Origin: Lingula anatina
Taxonomy: Eukaryota; Brachiopoda; Lingulata; Lingulida; Lingulidae
Reading direction: 5' to 3'
Assembly: GCF_001039355.2 (NCBI RefSeq)
Contig: NW_019775592.1
Span: forward strand, 267,727-303,711
DNA: 35,985 nucleotides
The first letter of the stretch is position 1, and each line of letters begins with the position of its first letter. The notes under the pieces were generated by a model, which worked only from the letters and a program-made list of their open reading frames with translations, was not told the DNA's origin and made no database searches. A program made the position numbers and the translations under genes. Below are positions 32,801-35,985 of this stretch, one piece after another.

Positions 32801-35112
32801 GACACTCGGTATGCTTTATGGCAAGAGTCAGCAAATTCCCAATTCTTTCCAGAACCATTCTTTGTGCGTGTGGCTGTACTGGTACCTGCTATTTCTGTGT
32901 CTTTATATATACTTGTAGCATTCTTTACATCAATGAATTGAAGGGATTGCCATTGCCTTGCAGGAAAATGCTTATGGACCCAGAGGGTTCTTATGTAATT
33001 GAGAAATGTCATGTTATTTGGCCATCATTAAAATTGTGCATGTTTGGATGTGAATAATAGATGTTCTCGGGAGATGTGGTGGCACTGGAGTGCATTGGAA
33101 CATCGGTACAAAACCTTGCTTGGTACAAAAATCTAAAGACTTACGTATCTTGGCAGATGTGTACCAGCTTATAGTCTTGCACTGTTAAACATTTGTGGAC
33201 TTTTTTTTTCTATTGACATATTTGCCTAGTTAAAAGAGATGCCTAGGTGATTAAGGTTTTCCAGAATATCATCAGTTTGCAGGGATGAGTTTTGGCTAAA
33301 AAAAGACCTACTATAGTTGTTATTTGGCTAAGATTGTCTTTTTATTGTGAACAAAAAGGTTTGTGTGGCATTAGCTTTTTAAAGATTTTTTTTTTTAGAA
33401 ATTACTCTTTTTTAAAGTTAATTACTGTAAGTTAAAGTAAAATAAATTCTTTGTTTTAGCCTACTAAGTACACTTATGATTAGCTATTTTTTAAAACTCT
33501 GAAGAAAGGCTCCTGGTATGTACACACACGCTTCAGTCCAGATATTAGAGTAGACAGGAAGATGACATGAATACTGTCCAGATCTGTACTGTTACAGAGT
33601 ATTCACATGGCACAACGTGCATGCTGCATTTACTTTGCTTCTTCATTATAGGTTGACAAAGTTTATGATGAAAAAAAACAGAGACAAAGCAGAAAAAATA
33701 ATTGTATGATTGTTGATTTAATATATATAGATCAATTGTGTTTACAGCAATACATTTTGACACAATGCTGTTTTGGGGATTCTACATAATAGATAACTAC
33801 CGTGTTTTGACAAATTCCATTTCAAATTGGTAATAGCATGAAAAATCTTCTGAAAAATTTAACCCAACTGCAAATCATATATCAAGGTAACTGTTACTTC
33901 AATTCAGAGAATTTTTTTAATCAGCAGTTTCATTGACAAGTGATTTATGACACTGCCTGCATGGAAATTGCAAAGTTAAGGCAGTCCCAGTTATTTGATG
34001 CTCACATAAACATAGGTTCCCTGGCAATTTGTCAGGGATTTTTCTGGATACATTTTCACAGCGCTGGATAAAATTCAAAGCATAAGATAAGGTTTTGACA
34101 ATAAATCATTTTAAAATTTGTATATAAACTTAAAGTACTAGTATTTTTTCCAAGCAGAAATGTATAAGTATTCCCTATGTAGGTCTGCAGTGAGTTCCTT
34201 GCTCATTAACTGACCGATAACTCTCGTGTGCACGCACCAGGGCATGGCATGTGGGCTTGATATTGCCAGAACTTAAGTAAAAATAAGTAGAAAATCATGC
34301 ATGTGGCGTTTTCTCTCCGAGACTTAATCCGTTATGCATGCTATTCAGCCATACCACAGAGAAGCAACCAGACAGATAAAAATCAATACTTGTATTGATT
34401 CGTTCTACTGTTCCCACACATTGTTGGATTAAAGAACATTTTCTTTAGGGCCCCAGACAGGTATATTTGTGTTTTTAATCAGACTTGCACATGTTCAGAG
34501 TATTACTATACTTATGTTGGTGATAAAAACTAGCTGTACAGATTACATAAGATGTGCTACTAATGTATGGGTTAACATGAAGTGGTCTTTGGTATGCTTG
34601 TTCAGGGCCTCGACTGAACTGAGAGATTGTCTGTGATAGTGCTGATAACCAAGTCCTGTTTTATGTGAGTGTTAAACAGCTTTGGGATATTATAGGGTAT
34701 TGAAATTGGTGATTTTGAAAAATGGTGACAGCCTCTCCAAGAGCTTTTTTTTGCCATTACCCATATCCTTGCATCCTCAGTGATATGATGTTGATGACGT
34801 AATGCTATGGCAGGAAAAACATATTCTTGGAACTAGCTCATGGGATTTCCATAATTTTCTCTTTTTTCTAGATCTTCAAATTTCTTTTACAAATAGCCTT
34901 TAGTAGAAGCTTTGTGTCAAAGGATTTGAACTAATTTTCCATTTGCTGTCTCATATCCCACAAATTGCTTTGTAAACCACCACTTTGATGTTGAATATCC
35001 ACATGTGTGGCCAAGATGAACAAGGAGACGGACCTGGATGTGGATGATTGTGATAAAAAAGTGCGTCAGTTGAGCAGATAGAAGGTTTTCTGAGTTCTTT
35101 GAATTTACTAGG
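29874..35112. other. Long stretch without a supportable gene
   Basis: No exon chain can be assembled on either strand. Several blocks are more complex and more GC-rich than background (30650-31140, 31340-31560, 34200-34330, 34920-35050) and could be conserved noncoding elements. A window near 32730-33057 is open in three overlapping frames, one with a hydrophobic segment (VAVLVPAISVSLYILVAFF), but lacks support as a gene. A minus-strand 125-codon frame (31610-31987) has no recognisable domain. Confidence 0.4.
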
Positions 35113-35170
35113 GTCACTCACTCTAGCTCAACTATCTAAGATCTAAGATAGCTGAGCTAGGGTGATTGAC
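35113..35170. repeat. 58-bp imperfect palindrome
   Basis: Two 29-bp arms meet at 35141/35142 (AAGA|TCTAAG) with about four mismatches. The core is CTCTAGCTCAACTATCTAAG on the left and its near complement on the right. It may be the remnant of a small foldback element or a locally folded RNA or DNA element. Confidence 0.8.
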
Positions 35171-35985
35171 ATAAGAAAATTCCAAAAACTGAGAAAAGTT
35201 TGTCTAGTACTGTTGATATAATTCTGAATAGAAAATATTTCAAATTCAATAAAACGTTTGTAATTATGAAATTGGCCTTATTCTGTACTGATGTGAAAAT
35301 GAATCTTTAAAGTCACTAAAAGTCACAAAACATTTATGGACAGGTAAGCATTTGCTCCATGAGCTCTCATTTTGTTGTTGACAGTGTTCGAATCCTATTG
35401 ATCATTGCCTTATAAATATGACCTCTCCTGAGAAGGTTTTATTGGAATTTATTCAGAATTAATTTAGATTTATTAATGATACACAAGAGATATTATTTGA
35501 AATCATTGTTTTTATTATTATTGAGAATGAGCCCCAACAGAGAAAAGTAACTTTTGCTTATTCATGAAAGTAAGCAGATAACATTGAGATGATAGCAAAA
35601 GAGAGAGAAAGAGAGGGGGGTAGGGGGTAGCATTGAAACAAGAACAAGAACGCAAGTCGAACTTGTCAGTGTACTACACGATACCTGGTAGTAACACAAT
35701 ATTTTTGTCAGGTAACAGTAATGTGAATATTGCGTAACACGCCCCGGGTGAATTGCGAGTATCAGACAGTTCTGTGGAATTAATAACATTCTTATTGATT
35801 TTTCTACCAGAGGGAGTTGCGAGAGATCACTTATGGACTACAAATGAAGCATGAAGCACGCCATTTTGCATGCTTCTCAACTTCATTGTCTGGTATGTGG
35901 GTAGTCGGGAATTGATAATCAAATTAAGTCAGGGGCTGTTTCATTGTTTATTAGGGTGCTTTTTAAAAAATAAGTATAACTAGAG
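35171..35985. other. No gene seen to the right edge
   Basis: AT-rich sequence without a supportable exon. A GTAAGC donor-like site at about 35345 has no convincing partner. A GA-rich tract at 35600-35630 is low complexity. Confidence 0.4.

Noticed and set aside
34598-34664. Acceptor-donor pair on the plus strand resembling an exon
   Set aside because: All three frames contain stops and the donor context is weak.
35383-35400. GTGTTCGAATCCT resembling a tRNA T-loop
   Set aside because: No matching acceptor stem, D-arm or anticodon arm upstream at tRNA spacing.

Overview
This is a eukaryotic window. Genes are split by GT-AG introns, the DNA is AT-rich, microsatellites and MITE-like repeats are common, and there is one assembly gap. 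The recognisable proteins are animal orthologues (NCBP2AS2, FAIM, ATIC). Compact genes, introns of about 0.1-1.2 kb and the repeat style suggest a marine invertebrate (lophotrochozoan or invertebrate deuterostome), but I cannot name a species from sequence alone.

Left part, 1-19.7 kb, is gene-dense. It opens with the last two coding exons (635-1356, +) of an unidentified protein with one membrane segment and a Ser/Thr/Pro-rich tail. Next is a four-exon minus-strand gene (2839-4125) that I read as the NCBP2AS2 small protein. The complete FAIM gene follows (4889-6707, +, four coding exons, 177 aa). FAIM and the NCBP2AS2-like gene are head to head. FAIM converges on ATIC (11793-19660, -, 15 coding exons), the bifunctional enzyme of the last two steps of purine synthesis. 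ATIC rebuilds to 592 codons, and all the catalytic residues I know fall at the human positions. A CACGTG E-box lies just upstream of its ATG.

Right part, 19.7-36 kb, has no confidently identified gene. A small hydrophobic ORF (20157-20405, +) sits divergently from ATIC and could be a first exon. A few isolated segments with good splice signals (28215-28277, 29206-29283, 29824-29873, +) hint at a plus-strand transcript with very long introns or at a noncoding RNA. The region also holds mobile or repeat structures: a TIR element with a 5-bp target duplication that contains the assembly gap (24833-25467), a perfect 116-bp-arm palindrome (26274-26520), a TIR element built of 60-bp tandem units (27095-27301), a 37-bp hairpin-containing repeat present twice (21399, 22550), and a degenerate 58-bp palindrome (35113-35170).

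No operon, CRISPR array, rRNA or tRNA was seen. The genes are ordinary housekeeping loci. The points most worth a second look are the perfect palindrome, the probably spurious gap, the micro-exon structure of the NCBP2AS2-like gene, and the unexplained exon-like islands in the right half.
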